A stretch of DNA of 64,000 nucleotides from Paenibacillus sanguinis 2301083 = DSM 16941 (GCF_000374825.1 NZ_KB895380.1:124001-188000); one strand, 5' to 3'. Positions 53,254 through 62,437 are shown, numbered from the stretch's first letter. Translations and numbers: made by a program. The notes: a model not told the origin generated them from the sequence alone.

Positions 53254-54194
53254 TAATCTTCACCCCTTTGTCTGGATAAGTAAGGAATAATAAAGATCAT
53301 AACGATCAAAAGCATAATCATGGAAATTGCGGCGCCCTCCGCGTAGTAGTTGTTCCTGAACGTTGTCTCGTACATATAAACTGCCGGCATATCTGTGACA
53401 AAGTTAGGCCCGGAGCCCGTCATGGTATAGACTAAATCAAATATTTTCAACGAGATTTGAAACATAATTAGAACCAGGCCGAAGGTGATCGGTCTAAGCT
53501 GTGGAATCAATACTTTGGTCATGATTTTCCACTTGCTGGCTCCGTCAATAGATGCGGCTTCCTTCAATTCCTCCGGCACATTCCCAAGCCCCGCTACATA
53601 CATAGCTAAGGAAAATCCTGTCATCTGCCAAATGGCAGCTACGAGCACGGGAATCAGGGCTACAGGCAATCCAAATTCGACTTTGAACCACTTCCATCCC
53701 GGGAAAATAGAGATATCTGTGTACCAGCCGGGCGCAATGCCAAACTTGCTCAGGAAGAGATTAATTCCGGATTGCGGATTAAAAAGCCATCTCCACACCA
53801 CGCCCGTAACGACGAACGACATCGCCATCGGAAACAGAAAAATGTTTCTGAACAACCATTTCCCCTTTATTCGGGCTTCCAGAAGCAGAGCAATGCCTTG
53901 ACCCAGCACAATGACTCCAGCTATAAACAGAATAGAAAAGAAGATCATGTTCCTCAGGTCCGATTGAAACCGGAACGAGTCAAACAAGCTCACATAGTTG
54001 CGCAAACCAACAAACGTAAAGTCCGGGTTGACCGAATTCCACTTTACGAGCGAGACAATGCCGGTCCACCCGATAAAGCCATAGACGAAGATGCCCACCA
54101 GCACAACAGAAGGCACCACAATCAGCAAGGAAAACAAGGTATCCGTTGTGAGAGGCTTTCTTCGTTTGCCCATTGCACTTCTCTGATTACTCAA
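53253..54194 (-). CDS. Sugar ABC transporter permease (MalF type)
   Basis: The 313-aa product has six predicted helices and EAA loop LKEAASIDGASKWKIMTKV. TTG 54194 is chosen because AAGGAG is 8 bases upstream; ATG 54173 (MGKRRKPLTTDTLFSLL) is an alternative start. The frame to 54272 is not supported. No ATPase gene is in this operon, which again implies a shared MsmX-type ATPase. Confidence 0.85.
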   Translation of the reverse strand: MSNQRSAMGKRRKPLTTDTLFSLLIVVPSVVLVGIFVYGFIGWTGIVSLVKWNSVNPDFTFVGLRNYVSLFDSFRFQSDLRNMIFFSILFIAGVIVLGQGIALLLEARIKGKWLFRNIFLFPMAMSFVVTGVVWRWLFNPQSGINLFLSKFGIAPGWYTDISIFPGWKWFKVEFGLPVALIPVLVAAIWQMTGFSLAMYVAGLGNVPEELKEAASIDGASKWKIMTKVLIPQLRPITFGLVLIMFQISLKIFDLVYTMTGSGPNFVTDMPAVYMYETTFRNNYYAEGAAISMIMLLIVMIFIIPYLSRQRGED

Positions 54195-54255
54195 TAGTCC
54201 CACTCCTTGCCACTTTTCTGAACTCACTAATCCGATCACTCCGCAATAGAAGAGA

Positions 54256-54330
54256 GAGCAAACACACCACACATCCCGTAACTAGCTGCGAATTGTCTCA
54301 TGGTGTCAAGATTGAGTGGAATGTTTGCTC
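54256..54330 (-). promoter_or_regulatory. Stem-loop between binding-protein and permease genes of second ABC operon
   Basis: GAGCAAAC/GTTTGCTC and an inner ACACCA/TGGTGT pair. There is no T-tract. It probably tunes the ratio of binding protein to permease. Confidence 0.5.
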
Positions 54331-54348
54331 CAATTGCGTAATGCCGCT

Positions 54349-55653
54349 TTAATTTCCCTTCAGGATTGTTTTGGCCTCATTCAGTGCTTGAACAAACGCA
54401 TCGGCATCCTGTTGATACGTCAGCATGTTGATCAGCTCATCAAATTTGTTAATAAATGCAGCAGGTGTTGCCGAACCACCCGCAAGGCTTAATACAATCT
54501 TGGAATCCTTGAAATCTTGTGCCGCTGACTGACTGTATAGGCTATAATCCGACACATCTACGTCGGTCCGGGCAGGAATGGAGCCCTTTAGCTTATTAAA
54601 TGCCTTTTGTCCTTCTACAGAGCCAAAGTATTCTACTAATTTTTTCACAGCTTCTTGGTTGGCAACCCCTTTAGGCATACCCATGGAATCGTTGACGACG
54701 TTAAAAATCTTCTCTTTGCTCGGGGTGGTAATCCATCCGTAATCGACATTGGGCTCCATATTTTTGCTGGCGAAAAATCCGGAGGCCCAGTCCCCCATGA
54801 TCATCATCGCTGCATCTCCACTGACAATTAGCTCAGCGGCATCCTGCCAATCAAGGGCACTATGATTTTCGTTGGTGTAGGTAAGCATCTTTTGGTAAAT
54901 ACCGATGGCTGCGCGGACTTCCGGCGTATCAAAATCCACATCCCCGGTCCACAGCTTGGCTATGCCATCTGCTCCAAGCTGATCCAGCAATGCCGTCTCC
55001 AGCAACAGCGTTGCCCATCTTGGATTTTTATCACCCAGCGCCAAGGGAGTGATTCCCTTGGCTTTCAGGGCTTCGGCCGTAGTGAAGAACTCGTCATAGG
55101 TCGTTGGAGGCTGCAGACCATTCTCGTCAAGAACCTTTTTGTTATACCAGATCACATTGTTTCTATGAACGTTGATCGGCAATCCGTAGATTTCATTATC
55201 GACGGTATTCATTTGCAGAAGTGTCTCCGGAATAACATCCTTCCAGCCAAACTCATCATAAAAGCCGGTCAGCGCTTCAAGCGAATCGGACTCTTGCCAT
55301 CTCAGAAGATCGGGTCCACCCTGCGCCTGAAAAATAGCGGGCGGATCTCCCCCGGCCAGACGCGTTGCCAGCACGGTTTGGGCATTTGATCCCGCCCCTC
55401 CGGCCACAGCGGCATTTTCTACAAGAATATCAGGGTGGGCCGCATGAAATCCGTCCAGCACAGCATTCAAAGCATCGGCTTCCCCGCCTGCCGTCCACCA
55501 GCTTAAAATGTCCAACTCCACTTGCTGCGAAGCGTCTGCACCGCTCCCCTCATTGCTGCTAACGCTATTCGTATTGGATGAACAACCGAACAGAACGAGC
55601 GGTAACAGCAGGACGATCCCTATAATTGAATTGAATTTATTAATAGATTTCAT
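54349..55653 (-). CDS. Sugar ABC transporter substrate-binding lipoprotein
   Basis: The 434-aa product has a lipoprotein signal (LPLVLFGCSSNTNS, Cys about 24) and a family-1 binding fold (VELDILSWWTAGGEADALNA; GGDPPAIFQAQGGPDLLRW; IYGLPINVHRNNVIWYNKK; GDAAMMIMGDWASGFF). ATG 55653 follows GGAGGT by 10 bases; the frame upstream to 55776 is not supported. The GEADAL and HRNNVIWYNKK features resemble binding proteins for gluco-oligosaccharides, but the ligand is not certain. Confidence 0.88.
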   Translation of the reverse strand: MKSINKFNSIIGIVLLLPLVLFGCSSNTNSVSSNEGSGADASQQVELDILSWWTAGGEADALNAVLDGFHAAHPDILVENAAVAGGAGSNAQTVLATRLAGGDPPAIFQAQGGPDLLRWQESDSLEALTGFYDEFGWKDVIPETLLQMNTVDNEIYGLPINVHRNNVIWYNKKVLDENGLQPPTTYDEFFTTAEALKAKGITPLALGDKNPRWATLLLETALLDQLGADGIAKLWTGDVDFDTPEVRAAIGIYQKMLTYTNENHSALDWQDAAELIVSGDAAMMIMGDWASGFFASKNMEPNVDYGWITTPSKEKIFNVVNDSMGMPKGVANQEAVKKLVEYFGSVEGQKAFNKLKGSIPARTDVDVSDYSLYSQSAAQDFKDSKIVLSLAGGSATPAAFINKFDELINMLTYQQDADAFVQALNEAKTILKGN

Positions 55654-55969
55654 ATTATGCCTGACCTCCATTACGTGGTGATATAGTAAGTTATCGTTTG
55701 TTTGTGGAAACTTGCATTTATAAGCTTCGTTATTTATAATTTTGTATGGTATGTCTTTATACTTATAATCTGTCATTTGCCGATGATCAGATTATATAAT
55801 CGATGTGCATGTGCCTCCCCCCTGTTTATTGCTCATAGGTATCGTTTTATGAGTAAATCACCTTCTTTCTTACAAACAAACCTGCATTATTTATGTGAAG
55901 TTGAATTCAGGGTGGGAGCCCCAAATCCAACGAAACATCTAGGCAACCGCCCCCATCTCGGGGCTAAAC
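55654..55969. other. Gap between ROK regulator 2 and binding-protein gene
   Basis: About 316 bases with no gene. It has a strong GGGGGGAGG-like tract and a TATAAT on the minus strand near 55790 that could serve the ABC operon, and a short GC hairpin near 55950-55966 (GCCCCGAGATGGGGGC on the minus strand) that may be a weak terminator of the regulator gene. Confidence 0.4.
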
Positions 55970-57169
55970 TTAGAACTCCAGCGTAGTCAGGTTGTGCTCC
56001 TCTAAAGCGTTGTTTTTTTTCAACGGCAGCTTGAGCTTTTCGTTAAGCACCAGTGCCGTACCGCCGATAATTCCGCTCTCACTGCCAAATTTGGCCAACC
56101 GAAGATCACAGGATTGATTTAACGGCTCCCACGAGTATTGGGCCAGATAGCGTTTTACGATTTGAAACAGTTCAGGGTAATGCTCCATCATCGAACCTAC
56201 CAACAGAATGCTCTCGGGATTGTACATGCTGATTACATTGGATACGGCAATAGCCAGGTACTCTCCCGCTCTCTCCAACAGCTTTAGCGCCGTTGGGTCC
56301 TGATTGTTGGCCGCAGCGATAATATCCGCGATTGATTTGCCCGCTTGCTTCTCCAATGCCGTTGAGCAGATAAAGGTCTGCAAGCATCCAAATCGCCCGC
56401 AATCACATAATTGTCCCTTCGGGTCCATAATGGTATGTCCAATTTCCCCCAAAGCATTGCTGACTCCACGCAGAATATCGCCGTTCTCTATCACCGCGCT
56501 GCCCAACCCGCTGCCGATATGAATGCTGACAATATGCTTCATACCCTTCACGCTTCCGAATAGATACTCAGCAAGCAAACCCGTCTTCACATTGTTATCG
56601 ACATAAACCGTATGATTAAGCTTGCTTTCCAGCAGTTCTCTAAGTTTAATATCCTTCCATTGAAACTGCGGAATCATCGCAATATTTCCATCCGGCCAGG
56701 AGACTAACCCCGGTATGCAAATCCCAACGCCAATAATATTCTTTGCTTCGGCATGAAATTGGTCCGATAATTCATTAATGGATTGAACAATATCGTCGAC
56801 TACAAATTCGGGATTTTGCTTGAGATTGATCGGCTTCTCTAATTTACTGACAATCTTTCCGTTCAGATCAACAACGCCTAAGGCAAGCCGCTCCAGATCG
56901 ACGTCAACACCGATGACGTAAGCCCCCTCCGGATTAATTTGCAGCAGAGTTGGCTTGCGCCCCACCTTTCCAGAGGATTGCCCGGTCTCAATGACCAGCC
57001 CCCGATCGATCAAATCCTTCACAATTTTGCCAATACTCGTACTGCTCATTTGCGTTATTTTAGAAAGGTCTACCCGTGAGATTTGCTGCGCATCCCGAAT
57101 TAAATTAAACAGCAACAGGGAATGATGTCTGCGCATCATGGTCTGATCGTAGCCTTCACCTTCAAACAT
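55970..57169 (-). CDS. ROK-family transcriptional regulator 2
   Basis: The 399-aa product has an N-terminal winged helix (DLSKITQMSSTSIGKIVKDL, about 34-53) and a ROK domain with VIGVDVDLERLALGVVDLNG, GVGICIPGLV, ExGH GEIGHTIMD and zinc motif CDCGRFGCLQTF. It is the likely sugar-responsive repressor of the downstream minus operon. AGGAGGT is 8 bases before the ATG. A TTAATAAA-N5-TTTACTAA palindrome lies 40 bases upstream of its start, suggesting autoregulation. Confidence 0.87.
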   Translation of the reverse strand: MFEGEGYDQTMMRRHHSLLLFNLIRDAQQISRVDLSKITQMSSTSIGKIVKDLIDRGLVIETGQSSGKVGRKPTLLQINPEGAYVIGVDVDLERLALGVVDLNGKIVSKLEKPINLKQNPEFVVDDIVQSINELSDQFHAEAKNIIGVGICIPGLVSWPDGNIAMIPQFQWKDIKLRELLESKLNHTVYVDNNVKTGLLAEYLFGSVKGMKHIVSIHIGSGLGSAVIENGDILRGVSNALGEIGHTIMDPKGQLCDCGRFGCLQTFICSTALEKQAGKSIADIIAAANNQDPTALKLLERAGEYLAIAVSNVISMYNPESILLVGSMMEHYPELFQIVKRYLAQYSWEPLNQSCDLRLAKFGSESGIIGGTALVLNEKLKLPLKKNNALEEHNLTTLEF

Positions 57170-57208
57170 GACCGATGACCTCCTTTACTAAACCAAAATG
57201 GCGACTAA

Positions 57209-57229
57209 TTAATAAATTAAGTTTACTAA
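57209..57229. promoter_or_regulatory. ROK-type operator upstream of ROK regulator 2
   Basis: TTAATAAA (57209-57216), five bases, TTTACTAA (57222-57229): a near-perfect palindrome (7 of 8 pairs) with the same half-site and spacing as the 40463 operator. Confidence 0.5.
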
Positions 57230-57536
57230 CTCATATAAAAAACCCTGTATAATCTAAAATTAACTCCATAATCATTGTTGAAATCAGCTAAATTAATAAT
57301 CATCATTTAATTATTAATTAATATACTAGACAACTTTTACCTTGTAAATATTTATGTCAGCTATTTTTACGTGAATTCTATGTATAAATTGTTCTTTTCA
57401 CCCCCTAAAAGTGCTATTGTAATTAAAAATAGAATAAAATCATCAGTAAGTTAACAATTAATGTTATATAAAGTGACGTATTTTGCGGAGATTATGCCAG
57501 GGAATAACGGGAGAGTATCATTTCCCAGCCCTGGAC

Positions 57537-57592
57537 AAAAAAATAAGACCAATGCAAAGCCGCCCCCAAGCAGGACCGCAACACTAGTCTTA
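57537..57592 (-). terminator. Terminator of exopolysaccharide operon
   Basis: On the minus strand TAAGAC and TAGTG pair with CATT and GGTCTTA across a GC-rich loop, followed by T7. It lies 43 bases after the GT2 stop. Confidence 0.7.
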
Positions 57593-57634
57593 AGACAAGA
57601 TTACTATATTCACTTCATAAACGCCTTCGCAACC

Positions 57635-58951
57635 TCAACCAAACCGCTGCGTTTTGTACCACTGGTTGCTCTGCCGTCCGGCCAGCTTGTCTCCGATAAT
57701 CGAAATAAAGGCTTTGACCGAAATAATCAGGAACAACTGGGCGTACGTGAAATAAGAAACACAAGAAATGACAAAATTCTCGGTATTGCTCTGGCCGATA
57801 TCCGAAGCAAGCGCCAGATTGATCTGCAGCACATAAATGAAATACATCAACGCCCAGGCGATCACCAGGTACACATAGACATCCCCGGAGAATTGAAAAG
57901 GTGAATTGATGTTTGGCGCAAATAAATGGACAATCTGATAAACAATATTGGTGAGAAAAATAATGTCCGAGATTAAAATCGCCAGCATAAACCAGAAGTA
58001 GCTGGCAGCGTAATAGAGCACATGCAGCTTAATCCGCCAGCTTGTACGATCAAACAAGTGATGGAAATTATGCATAACGACATGAAAATTTCCTTTGGAC
58101 CACCGGCTGCGCTGTTTGGTATAAACGCTTAGCTTCTCCGGCTCCTGCTGATAGGCCTCAGCTTGCGGAGCCAACGCAATCAGCTTGCCCTTCTTCATAA
58201 TTTCAAAGGATACGGCGGTATCCTCCGTGATCGCATTCTCATCCCAGCCGCCAATATCCCGAATCAGGCTGGTCTGGATAATGAAGTTGGTTCCCGGAAT
58301 CGTCCCAATTTGGAATAACTCCCATAGCCCGGTATGATGCACACGCTGGACAGTAACAAGCTCCTGATTAATCGCTTTGGACAGAAAGTTCTGTCCCCGG
58401 TTGCGGGCTTTGTTGCGGCCAAACACCGCACCGTAAAGATCCGGCTTCTCCAGCGCTTTCTGCACCAGGAACATCAGTGCATTGCGTTCCGGAGCCGCAT
58501 CGGCATCATACACACAAATCCATTCTCCCTTAGTCAGCTTCAGGCCATCATTCAGCGCCCCCGATTTCCCTCCGGTTCCTGATCGTTCCATAATGGTGAA
58601 GTCGCGGTGTCTGTAACTCGCACGATTCTTCAAATCATATAACTTTTCTGCGGTTTGGTCCGTACAATTATCCGCAATCACAATAATCTGAACCTTGTCC
58701 TCCGGATAATTAAGGCGCAGGATATGCTCTACGGTAGACACAACTACGATTTCCTCATTATGAGCAGGTACAAGCACGGTAACACTAGGGTAATGCTCCA
58801 TCGTCTCCGGGATGACAAACCGGTTGCGATTCTGCTTGCTCAGGAAACGGATTGCCCCAAACATGATGATCAGCGACTCCAGCACAGCCACCCAGATACT
58901 AATAATCGTAACCAGCAGGATGACATCAGACACTTGGCTTCCCCCGATCAT
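57635..58951 (-). CDS. ydaM: Processive family-2 glycosyltransferase (YdaM-like)
   Basis: The 438-aa product has one N-terminal helix, a cytoplasmic GT2 domain (VTVLVPAHNEE, IVIADNCTDQT, WICVYDADAAPE with DAD, AITEDTAVS, and KQRSRWSKGN in place of QxxRW) and about four C-terminal helices. It builds and extrudes a polysaccharide. It resembles B. subtilis YdaM and Listeria PssC-type synthases. The ATG overlaps the stop of the 48-codon gene upstream. It is last in the operon with GH8-like and degenerate GGDEF genes. Confidence 0.85.
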   Translation of the reverse strand: MIGGSQVSDVILLVTIISIWVAVLESLIIMFGAIRFLSKQNRNRFVIPETMEHYPSVTVLVPAHNEEIVVVSTVEHILRLNYPEDKVQIIVIADNCTDQTAEKLYDLKNRASYRHRDFTIMERSGTGGKSGALNDGLKLTKGEWICVYDADAAPERNALMFLVQKALEKPDLYGAVFGRNKARNRGQNFLSKAINQELVTVQRVHHTGLWELFQIGTIPGTNFIIQTSLIRDIGGWDENAITEDTAVSFEIMKKGKLIALAPQAEAYQQEPEKLSVYTKQRSRWSKGNFHVVMHNFHHLFDRTSWRIKLHVLYYAASYFWFMLAILISDIIFLTNIVYQIVHLFAPNINSPFQFSGDVYVYLVIAWALMYFIYVLQINLALASDIGQSNTENFVISCVSYFTYAQLFLIISVKAFISIIGDKLAGRQSNQWYKTQRFG

Positions 58952-59072
58952 AGCTGCGATTGACCTGAGCGCGAAATACCAGCGTGGCTATGGTCAGCCC
59001 TATAATGGCAAGCGAAAAAAATACACTGATAACAATACATAACGGAATGAACCAGCTCAAATAGCTCCCCAA
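58926..59072 (-). CDS. 48-residue single-helix membrane protein in exopolysaccharide operon
   Basis: Reading the minus strand from TTG 59072 gives LGSYLSWFIPLCIVISVFF and LAIIGLTIATLVFR, then AQVNRSYDRGKPSV and a TGA at 58926. GGAGAGGAG is 9 bases upstream. It has one long hydrophobic segment and a basic C-terminal tail, so probably one membrane helix with the tail inside. Its end overlaps the GT2 start by 26 bases and it begins 17 bases after the GGDEF gene, which supports a real coupled gene. I know no family; it may be a subunit of the synthase. Confidence 0.65.
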   Translation of the reverse strand: MGSYLSWFIPLCIVISVFFSLAIIGLTIATLVFRAQVNRSYDRGKPSV

Positions 59073-59089
59073 CTTGCCGTGCTCCTCTC

Positions 59090-59989
59090 CTATATATATT
59101 CACCGATCAAATCGGTCTCAGCATTTCTTTCCAGTGCAGCAATAATGCTGTCCACATTGGCGTACTTCTCAAATTGATCAGGCTGGAACACAAGGGCGCC
59201 CGTGCGAATTACCAGCTTCAGCGGTCTCCCCTTCAAATCTGCAAACGGAACAGCCATCATGGCTTGCTTGATGCGCTCAGTAAGAGGCTCCAGAAATTCA
59301 GCGCGAGTCATTGGGCATATAATGACAAACCGGGCATGATCGACGAAAAATTTGGAATCCTCGTGGCGAATCTGCTTCTGAATCGTATCTGACAACTCCT
59401 GCAGCAATGCTGTATACCGCTGCGAACCCAGAGATTCCTGCACCAACGGCAAGAAATCAATTTTAAACAGGGCCAGGCTAAAGTTGTATTGCTCCGGGTT
59501 CCTGCGGGCCAGGTTCGATTGATTAATGATGGCATCAGCCAACGCATCCTTGTTGCCCAGCGAGGTATACGGGTCTGTCCTTGGAATCTTCCGTTCCAGC
59601 TCTCTGATCCGCTCCAAATAACGCCCGCTGCGAATTAAATACGTCTTAATCAAGGTTGCAACCAGTATGTTCGCCGGAATAAGCAACAGCCAGGAGATCG
59701 TGATCACCTGCGGTGGAGCATAGGTAGCCAGCCACACCAGGTAACCAACAAAAAACACAAATACACCCACAATCGAGATTCCGACTGGCAAGAGCAACCC
59801 AGCGAGCAACGCTAAAAGTGCAGCAGCGTTAAGCAACAAATCCTGTACGGTAAAAGCTTGGGTTGTATAAATGTGCCAGAACACAAGCTGTTCCTGCAGC
59901 AAAGCTATCGCGATCAGTAAAGCGTACCCCCAAACCAGCCTGTGCAGGGGCGTTTGATCAGCAGGGCCCGCACTCTGTCTTGCAAGCAT
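59090..59989 (-). CDS. ydaK: Membrane protein with degenerate GGDEF domain (YdaK-like c-di-GMP receptor)
   Basis: The 299-aa product has four to five N-terminal membrane helices (about 17-118), a short coiled linker and a GGDEF-fold domain starting RTDPYTSLGNKDAL (136-149). The active-site GGDEF is replaced by DHARF (217-221), so it should not make c-di-GMP. The inhibitory-site RxxD is kept as RHED (208-211), five residues before, the same spacing as in PleD. It is therefore a likely c-di-GMP receptor controlling the GT2 enzyme, as reported for YdaK and PssE. GGAGGTGAT precedes the ATG. Confidence 0.82.
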   Translation of the reverse strand: MLARQSAGPADQTPLHRLVWGYALLIAIALLQEQLVFWHIYTTQAFTVQDLLLNAAALLALLAGLLLPVGISIVGVFVFFVGYLVWLATYAPPQVITISWLLLIPANILVATLIKTYLIRSGRYLERIRELERKIPRTDPYTSLGNKDALADAIINQSNLARRNPEQYNFSLALFKIDFLPLVQESLGSQRYTALLQELSDTIQKQIRHEDSKFFVDHARFVIICPMTRAEFLEPLTERIKQAMMAVPFADLKGRPLKLVIRTGALVFQPDQFEKYANVDSIIAALERNAETDLIGEYI

Positions 59990-59993
59990 TGAA

Positions 59994-61124
59994 TCACCTC
60001 CATATTTTGTCCCACCAACTCTGCTTGCCCCTGGTTTGTTCTAATAACTGCTGCTCGGCAATCAGCGGATAAAGGTTGTCAAACAGATGGGTATTCCGGT
60101 CAAACACATATCCTCCGGGATATGTGTGATCCTGACCTCGGAATTTGAGCATCCGATCATATAGCTGGCTGGCAAATTCCACATCATTCAGACGCAGCGC
60201 CAACAGGATGGACAGGCCATATACAGCAGGCGATTCATAAGGCGCAACCGGCTGCCCTGCCCGGCTATAACGCCCCATAATCTGCTGTCGCTGTGTAAAT
60301 TCGGTTTGAATAAATGTGAACAGCGGCGCAGGGTCCCCTCCATTATCCACAACATTCAAGGCAACCAGCAGCTGGTCAATCAGATTAATGGTATCATCAT
60401 AAGTATAACGATTTGCGACAGGATCATAGCTTTTGGGGTAGAAGCGTCCATCATTGGGCATATCCTTAAGCAACGCCTTATGGCGCTGATAGACAGACTG
60501 CGCCAGTTCTCCACTATAAACCATATGCGCCATGGCAGGCATATTCAGGTAGGATAGACTGATGTTGCTGCCTGAATCCTGCAGAGAAAAGTCATAGTAA
60601 TCGACGAAGGTCCCTTCCCGCAGCAAAAAGTCCGTGACCGTGCTCGACAATTGATCAGCCAGTGTACCATAGGCTTCTCTATTCCATTTGTATGTAGCCT
60701 CGTACAGCGCCTCGATAATCCGAAAATCATCAACCAGCGCATTGGTGTGCACCATAGATTGCCCATCCTCTGTCAGCTTCCAGGCTATATATCCCTCCGG
60801 TGCAACAAACCACTGCTTCAAAGTCTCATAGCCTGATTCAAACAGCGCCTTATCGTCTTTTAAAACCGCATACTGCATCCACAGTCCAAGGGACTCCGAC
60901 AACGCCTCCCTGCCTGCCGGAATTTCCGGCGTATCGGAGACGCCTTCCTGAAGAAACGTGGCCAATGTTCCGTTGGCATTCATCATATGCCGCTTGATAA
61001 ACTGCTCTGTGGGCGATGCTTGCAAAGCAAAATAAGACCTCCTTCCCTCAAACATCACCGCAACAATAATGATGATCAGGAACAACAGCCACAACCCTTT
61101 CCTTTTTGCCGCCTTCTTAAGCAT
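59994..61124 (-). CDS. ydaJ: Membrane-anchored GH8-like glycanase (YdaJ/PssZ-like)
   Basis: The 376-aa product has an N-terminal membrane anchor (GLWLLFLIIIIVAVMFEG), then an (alpha/alpha)6 domain (EALSESLGLWMQYAVLKDD; NALVDDFRIIEALYEA; YPKSYDPVANRYTYDDTINLIDQ). GH8-like proteins of this type trim or help export the polysaccharide made by the partner GT2. ATG 61124 has GAGGT 12 bases upstream; TTG 61133 has it 3 bases upstream, so neither start is ideal. It is first in the four-gene operon. Confidence 0.78.
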   Translation of the reverse strand: MLKKAAKRKGLWLLFLIIIIVAVMFEGRRSYFALQASPTEQFIKRHMMNANGTLATFLQEGVSDTPEIPAGREALSESLGLWMQYAVLKDDKALFESGYETLKQWFVAPEGYIAWKLTEDGQSMVHTNALVDDFRIIEALYEATYKWNREAYGTLADQLSSTVTDFLLREGTFVDYYDFSLQDSGSNISLSYLNMPAMAHMVYSGELAQSVYQRHKALLKDMPNDGRFYPKSYDPVANRYTYDDTINLIDQLLVALNVVDNGGDPAPLFTFIQTEFTQRQQIMGRYSRAGQPVAPYESPAVYGLSILLALRLNDVEFASQLYDRMLKFRGQDHTYPGGYVFDRNTHLFDNLYPLIAEQQLLEQTRGKQSWWDKIWR

Positions 61125-61452
61125 GGTTTTCAATCTACCTCACAACCCCAAGCTCTTTAGACTCAATCTAGCTCTAATTGTATATTACATTTTTATTTAT
61201 TATAGTGGTAGTTATATGTATTTAAGGTTTAATTATCTTAAAAAGCATATATATAGAAATTAATATAGTTCCTTAGTCTCCATTATATCATCCGTTATTC
61301 CTATTATCTACTATGTAAATGGTTTTTGATAGGATTAAAGACCTATTATTTATATATTTCCCCGCTTTTTCTACAGGTTACTTCGTTTCACTAAAAATCC
61401 CCATACAGCACCAGTTTAGAGGCCCCCCTGTCTGCTGAATGGGGATACACAC
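61125..61452. other. AT-rich gap upstream of exopolysaccharide operon
   Basis: About 328 bases. It holds the terminator at 61393-61446 and an AT-rich leader with several TATAAT-like minus-strand boxes (e.g. near 61280). I could not choose a promoter, and see no gene. Confidence 0.45.
61393..61446 (-). terminator. Terminator after CYTH-like gene
   Basis: On the minus strand ATCCCCATTCAGCAG pairs with CTGTATGGGGAT (outer eight pairs perfect), followed by T5. Seven bases after the stop at 61453. Confidence 0.85.
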
Positions 61453-62313
61453 TTAATACCTTTGCAAAATCAGTTGTGTCTTCAAGCTGTCTGCAGGAAG
61501 CAGCCAGCCGCTGAATTCCAGCACGTTCTTGAATTCAGGACGCAGCTCTGCCGCAACGTCATAATCATCCGTCTTGAAAGAGAGCTCTACCAGATGTTCG
61601 ACCCCTGTACCTGCACTATTCCGAATCGGCCATACTTCCAAAGTGAGCTCCTGACCTTCCCATTCTCCGCGATAACGCTCAAAGACCAGTGGGCCATGGG
61701 CGCGCAATTGAGACAATATCTGCTCACCCCAATCTGGAGCAGACCACTTATTTAGCTTGCCTGGAAGCTCGTCCAGCAGAAGAGCCAACATCTTCTTGTC
61801 AGCAGGAAGCTCAGGCCCCTTTGCCTTCGTCTTTTCCTTCTTCGTGTTCGAGAAGCTCAAGGTCTGCTTGCTATAACCCCAATCAACTTCCGCTTCGTAA
61901 TTATCATCAGACGCGTCAAAGCCTTCCTGATTAGCCAAAGTCAACGCAGCATCAACATCTCCATTCAAGATGGGGTAACGTTTCTTGTAAGTCAACTCGT
62001 AGTTGCTCTTATCTTCCTTCTTGCGAAAGCGCACACTCCAACCCTCCTCATTTAGAGCAAGATCGTTTGTGTCATAATAAGCTACGCCAATCAACTCAGG
62101 TGTTGAGGGGAGATTGAACTGCTCCCTGACGTTCTCTTGCACTTGTCCCTCCGAGGTCAATACAGCTTCAGGGCTGGCAATAAACTTCACCTCGTACGAC
62201 GGGACAGCATTGGGTGCTGCTGACACAGGCTCCAGTACAGCACCGGAAAACAGGCTTCCCCATGTCGTGAGTCCAACAACAGCGGCCAATATGATGCGTT
62301 TCCAGGCTTTCAC
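61453..62313 (-). CDS. Secreted CYTH-like domain protein
   Basis: The 286-aa product has a signal peptide (cleavage near VSAAPNA, about 33). A domain follows that resembles CYTH/triphosphate-tunnel proteins: YEVKFIASPEA, YYDTNDLALNEEGWSVRFRKK, YELTYKKRYP and HLVELSFKT. The full ExExK signature is not clear, so catalytic activity is doubtful. A secreted CYTH-like protein is unusual; the substrate is unknown. It lies between the polysaccharide operon and a lysR gene, with its own terminator. Confidence 0.65.
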   Translation of the reverse strand: MKAWKRIILAAVVGLTTWGSLFSGAVLEPVSAAPNAVPSYEVKFIASPEAVLTSEGQVQENVREQFNLPSTPELIGVAYYDTNDLALNEEGWSVRFRKKEDKSNYELTYKKRYPILNGDVDAALTLANQEGFDASDDNYEAEVDWGYSKQTLSFSNTKKEKTKAKGPELPADKKMLALLLDELPGKLNKWSAPDWGEQILSQLRAHGPLVFERYRGEWEGQELTLEVWPIRNSAGTGVEHLVELSFKTDDYDVAAELRPEFKNVLEFSGWLLPADSLKTQLILQRY

Positions 62314-62437
62314 GATTCATCACTCCTTAAGATGTATTGAATACAAATCCACTCTAAAGGAGAAGTACAAGCATGCTGTTAAAAGAAAGGGAAATATGCA
62401 TCAAATTTCCATAGATTTTATGATGGTCAACCTCTAA

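Larger units (their letters stand above)
57170..57634. other. AT-rich gap before ROK regulator 2
   Basis: About 465 bases. It contains the ROK operator, an AT-rich promoter region (TATAAT near 57250 on the plus strand; no pair chosen for the minus strand), and the terminator of the polysaccharide operon at 57537-57592. No gene is supported. Confidence 0.5.

Noticed and set aside
55940..55970. Riboswitch-like GC hairpin after ROK regulator 2
   Set aside because: A single short hairpin with no known riboswitch core; at most a weak terminator.
57461..57904. 147-codon plus-strand frame near the GT2 3' end
   Set aside because: It crosses the operon terminator and the antisense of the GT2 gene, with no ribosome site.
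59090..59989. Active diguanylate cyclase
   Set aside because: The GGDEF motif is DHARF, so catalysis is not expected; only the RxxD site is kept.
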